A DNA stretch of 64,000 nt, from contig JAOUOP010000006.1 of the NCBI GenBank assembly GCA_029880325.1, positions 1-64,000 on the forward strand. The letters are read 5' to 3'. This DNA comes from Myxococcales bacterium (GTDB lineage: Bacteria > Myxococcota_A > Polyangia > Polyangiales > JAFGIB01). The translations under genes and the position numbers were made by a program. Of this stretch, positions 61,243-64,000 are shown piece by piece. The notes under the pieces are model-generated. The model saw nothing but the letters and a program-made list of their open reading frames with translations. It had not been told where the DNA came from and searched no databases. Positions within the stretch are counted from its first letter, which is position 1. The number at the start of each line of letters is the position of its first letter.

Positions 61243-62944
61243 CGAAGACAGGGAGTACCGGCGCTTCGCGGAGCTGATGGACCGCGAGGCCCTGGGCGAA
61301 GCGCTCAGCGCCGAGGAACGCGCATTCTGCGAGCGCGTGGCCGAGCGCGATGGGCGCGCCCGGCGCGAGGTGGAGCTGCTCTCGGCCCTGGCCGAGCTCG
61401 ACGCAGCTCCCGACGCACAGTCGCGCCAGCTGGTGGACGCCACGCTGGCGCGATTGCAAGGCGGCCTTCAGGGCGAGCAGCGCATCGAAGCGCCGGACGA
61501 CAGAGGGCCCCATGCGGGCCGCGGAATCGACAGGCCTGGCACGCGCCAGCAGCGCGCGCTTTGGCTCCTGGCGGCGACGGGTCTGAGCGCGGCAGCCGTA
61601 ATGCTGCTGCTGCTCGTACACTCGGGCACCACCACAAGCACCCCAGAGCCCCAGGCGCAGCGGCCCAGCGCGCCGGCGACGGCCACCGCCGTCGGCCCGA
61701 AGGCGACCCGGACCGGCGCTCCAGTCGTGCCCCCGAGCACGCGCATGGAGCTGGTCTACGCCTCCGGCGAAGTGCGGGTCGATGGGGCAGCGGTGGTCCA
61801 GGACAGCTCACTGCTACGCGAGGGCAGCGAGATCGAAGTCGGCCAGGGCGGCGCCTGCATCGCCATGGACCCGCAGATCGACATCTGCCTCGGCGCCGAC
61901 TCGAAGCTGAAGCTCAGCGACGTGCACTCGGCCGCGCGGCGCCTGGACCTGCAACGTGGGCGCGCTGCAGTGCAGCTGGAAACGCAGCCTACGGGCATGG
62001 AGTTGTCGGTGGTCGCCGACGGCATCATCAGCACCGCGGTGGGCACCGCCTTTAGCGTCGTACGCGACCCCGAACAGGGCATCGCCACCACCGTCTTACA
62101 CGGCAAGGTGCGCGTGGGACGCGTCGATGGCGCGCCCCAGAACGCGCGCATGGTCCGGGCCCACCAGCGGGCCCAGGTGCGCGGCAGCGAAACCGAAGTG
62201 GCGGCCGTCAGCCGCAGCGATGAAGCACCCCAGTGGGCCCTGCTGCGACCGGCAACGCTGTGGAGCGAGCGCGTGTCGGCCACCCTCGAGCTCAAGGGTC
62301 TGCCACCCCAGACGCGCATCTATTTGGATGAGCGCCTGGTGGGAGAAGCGCCCCTTTCAACCCTGATCCCCGCCGGCGAACATCGCCTCGAAGCCCGGCA
62401 TGGGACCGAACGCCTGGCCGTGCGCCCCTTCCGGGCCGAGGCTGGCGAGCGGGTGGTACTCGACCTCTCCACCGACCTGGCAGCCCTTGGACAGCGCCAG
62501 CGCCACGCGCAGCGCCCTGCCGCCGGCGTGGCAGTCGAGCGAGCGACGAGCCAAAACGCCGTAGCCAGCCCCGCCGCAATGCTCACCGAGGCCCGCCAGC
62601 TGATGCGCAAGCAGCGCTTCGCCGAAGCTGCGGCCCGCTACCAGGCGCTCTACGAAGCCCATCCCCAAAGCCCCGAAGCGCGCACCGTGCTGGTCCCGCT
62701 GGCCCAGCTCCAGCTCGACCGCCTGGGACGCCCCAATGTCGCCCTGGGCAACCTGGAGCGCTACTTGGCCAGCGGGCGCGGTGCGCTGGCCGAAGAGGCC
62801 CGTCATACGCGCATCCGCGCCTTGCACCAGGCCGGGCGCGCGGCCCAGGAACGGGCGGCCATCGAAGAGTTCCTGCGCCTGCACCCCAAGAGCTTCCACG
62901 CCCGCGCCCACGCGCAGCGGCTGACCGAGATCGACGCGCGCTGA
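61232..62944 (+). CDS. FecR-type regulator with PEGA and TPR domains
   Basis: A 570-aa membrane protein. The N-terminal cytoplasmic part (1-105: RRFAELMDREALGEALSAEERAF) resembles the sigma-binding part of FecR. One TM follows (about 110-130: LWLLAATGLSAAAVMLLLLV). The periplasmic FecR domain (about 170-325) shows VYASGEVRVDGAAV, EVGQGGACIAM and GIISTAVGTAFSVVRD. A PEGA-like module (about 350-410: SATLELKGLPPQTRIYLDERLVGEAPL) and TPRs (about 450-565) complete it. It should control the upstream sigma factor in response to an envelope signal. The ATG overlaps the sigma gene by 11 bp. Confidence 0.88.
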   Translation: MWDSEDREYRRFAELMDREALGEALSAEERAFCERVAERDGRARREVELLSALAELDAAPDAQSRQLVDATLARLQGGLQGEQRIEAPDDRGPHAGRGIDRPGTRQQRALWLLAATGLSAAAVMLLLLVHSGTTTSTPEPQAQRPSAPATATAVGPKATRTGAPVVPPSTRMELVYASGEVRVDGAAVVQDSSLLREGSEIEVGQGGACIAMDPQIDICLGADSKLKLSDVHSAARRLDLQRGRAAVQLETQPTGMELSVVADGIISTAVGTAFSVVRDPEQGIATTVLHGKVRVGRVDGAPQNARMVRAHQRAQVRGSETEVAAVSRSDEAPQWALLRPATLWSERVSATLELKGLPPQTRIYLDERLVGEAPLSTLIPAGEHRLEARHGTERLAVRPFRAEAGERVVLDLSTDLAALGQRQRHAQRPAAGVAVERATSQNAVASPAAMLTEARQLMRKQRFAEAAARYQALYEAHPQSPEARTVLVPLAQLQLDRLGRPNVALGNLERYLASGRGALAEEARHTRIRALHQAGRAAQERAAIEEFLRLHPKSFHARAHAQRLTEIDAR

Positions 62945-63009
62945 TCGCGCCGTAGCGGACGCGAGCGGTGTCTGGCGCAGGAAAGCCAGCCGTTGCACAG
63001 TTGACAGCA

Positions 63010-63570
63010 ATGCCCGTCGCGACACGCAGCTGGGTCTCGCTTTCGATCTGCGCCTTCGCGCTTTGGGGCTGCGACAGTGAGGCCCAGAAGGTCGCGGTCT
63101 TCAAACGGCTTGCAGAAGCGGAAATGAACGCCGTCAAGCAGCAGCCCGTGATCAGCGACGGCGCCGTAGCCATGGACGGGGGCGTCGATGCCGGCCCGTC
63201 CGACACGGCGCCGGGCGCCGACGCCGCGGCCACCGACGCGGCGGCGTCGGACGTGGCAGCAATCGATCTCTGCCCGGAAATCGACTTCTACAACCAAGCC
63301 GAACTGGCCGTCATCGATGAATGCACCTTGAGCGGCCCCGAAGCCACCAATGTGATCGCGTTCCTGATCCAGCAAAGCGTCTCGACGTTCTTGCCCGCTC
63401 CCGACGACGAAGACGCCGGCTCCACCGGGGAGACCCGCGTCGCCGACGCCTGCGACGTTGCGATGACGCAGGTGGTATGGCTCGACGCCACCCGGGTGCA
63501 GCTCTGCCGAGCGCTATGCGATTTCGCCAAGGAATACGTCAAGACGCGCAAGGCGGCCTGCGACCCATAG
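63010..63570 (+). CDS. Putative lipoprotein of unknown function
   Basis: A 186-aa product starting MPVATRSWVSLS with lipobox LWGC (Cys21). An Asp/Ala-rich spacer (about 55-90: DGGVDAGPSDTAPGADAAATD) is typical of the region. The C-terminal half contains six Cys in spaced pairs (LCPEIDFY, DECTLSG, DACDV, QLCRALCDF) and no known motif. A GTG at 62968 would extend it by 14 residues without a better signal peptide. It lies 65 bp after the FecR-like gene and may belong to that cluster, with weak support. Confidence 0.62.
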   Translation: MPVATRSWVSLSICAFALWGCDSEAQKVAVFKRLAEAEMNAVKQQPVISDGAVAMDGGVDAGPSDTAPGADAAATDAAASDVAAIDLCPEIDFYNQAELAVIDECTLSGPEATNVIAFLIQQSVSTFLPAPDDEDAGSTGETRVADACDVAMTQVVWLDATRVQLCRALCDFAKEYVKTRKAACDP

Positions 63571-63624
63571 CCACGGCGCACGGGGCGGCCATGTAGACCA
63601 CGGTCGCCCGCTGCCGCCGGGCGC

Positions 63625-64000
63625 CTAAAGCGTACAGGCCCTTGGCGTACTGCAGATGAAGGCGTCGCAGAAGCGGCTGTAGCACTCGCTGTCCGCGTCG
63701 CAGCTCTCGCCGTTGTCCTTTAGGCGGTAGCAGATGTCCGCGACGCAGGTGTGTCCCGGGGCGCATTGGACCGTGCGGGCGAGGCAGCCCTCGGCATCGA
63801 CCGGGAGATCGGTGCACAGACCGTCCTCCCCGCCCGTGCTGGCGTCGCAGTACTGGTGTGCCGGACACATGTCGGGGCTGGCGCGGCGGCAGCCGCCCCC
63901 CTCTGCCGCCGCTTCGGCGCAGGTTCCGGTGTCGGCGGAGTCGCTGCGGCAGTAGAGGCCGGGCTGGCATAGATCGCTGCCCGGTGTGCAGGCATCGTCG
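63625..64000 (-). CDS. Cys-rich secreted-protein gene, 5' part outside window
   Basis: The frame is open from the window end to a stop at 63625 and encodes at least 124 residues of Cys repeats (LCQPGLYCRSD, TCAEAAAEGGGCRR, MCPAHQYCDAS, CAPGHTCVADICYR, SCDADSECYSRFCDAFICS), the disulfide-knot style of secreted myxobacterial proteins. The start and any signal peptide lie beyond 64000. It is convergent with the lipoprotein gene, 54 bp apart. Function unknown. Confidence 0.65.
   Translation of the reverse strand, partial: DDACTPGSDLCQPGLYCRSDSADTGTCAEAAAEGGGCRRASPDMCPAHQYCDASTGGEDGLCTDLPVDAEGCLARTVQCAPGHTCVADICYRLKDNGESCDADSECYSRFCDAFICSTPRACTL

Noticed and set aside
1..64000. tRNA, rRNA, replication origin or riboswitch
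   Set aside because: Read for cloverleaf, 16S/23S and DnaA-box patterns by eye on both strands; nothing convincing was seen, though a covariance-model search was not possible.

Overview
The window is high-GC DNA from what looks like a Myxococcota (former delta-proteobacterial) genome. The pointers are many secreted lipoproteins with Asp/Gly/Ser/Ala-rich linkers and Cys-rich repeats, two proteins ending in a Cys, hydrophobic stretch and Arg cluster like the MYXO-CTERM sorting signal, a TonB-dependent receptor carrying its own TonB C-terminal domain, abundant ECF sigma factors, and PEGA/FecR/TPR envelope proteins. No rRNA, tRNA, CRISPR array or complete transposase was recognised. This taxonomic reading is inference from gene style, not from a marker gene.

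Layout. 1-8 kb: hemerythrin-like protein, a lipoprotein with all six copper ligands of a PHM/DBH-type monooxygenase, a CBS-pair protein, FtsH, a small lipoprotein, a zinc-ribbon Nudix hydrolase and pyruvate kinase. 8-21 kb: mostly secreted or outer-membrane proteins of unknown function (PEGA-like, IgGFc-binding-like, Cys-rich, S74-like autoprocessing domain, beta-barrels) with one lipoprotein esterase and one winged-helix protein. 21-23 kb: universal stress protein, HIT protein and a second lipoprotein esterase. 23.5-35.5 kb: a winged-helix/AAA/TPR regulator, followed by eight tightly packed genes: exbB, exbD, tonB, a TonB-domain/receptor fusion, a lipoprotein-like protein, an ECF sigma factor, a membrane protein with anti-sigma layout, and a caspase-like protease with surface repeats. 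This is the most system-like part of the window.

35.5-46 kb: a broken Cys-rich gene, a CBS-pair protein, cytochrome P450, a truncated DUF1501 gene cut exactly at a 31-bp repeat, a lipoprotein, a large subtilisin with Cys-rich tail, an MFS transporter, and a small inverted-repeat element sharing the 31-bp repeat. 46-53 kb: B12/radical SAM protein, a cNMP-sensor/histidine-kinase/CoA-binding fusion, another CBS-pair protein, a second and unrelated inverted-repeat element directly upstream of glutamate dehydrogenase, and a DPM-like glycosyltransferase. 53-64 kb: a Tat-exported molybdopterin oxidoreductase, two RNA-methyltransferase-like genes (TGS1-like and RlmN/Cfr-like), TraB-like and CAP-domain proteins, a barrel/ECF sigma/FecR-PEGA-TPR cluster and two lipoprotein-type genes, the last running off the window.

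How genes may work together: the 26.6-35.5 kb cluster could couple energised outer-membrane transport with surface-signal transcription and a caspase-fold enzyme. The 59.3-62.9 kb cluster could be a separate envelope-sensing sigma/FecR-type circuit. Both are inferences from gene order and domain content. Start codons were chosen from Shine-Dalgarno spacing and signal-peptide fit, and many genes use GTG or TTG.
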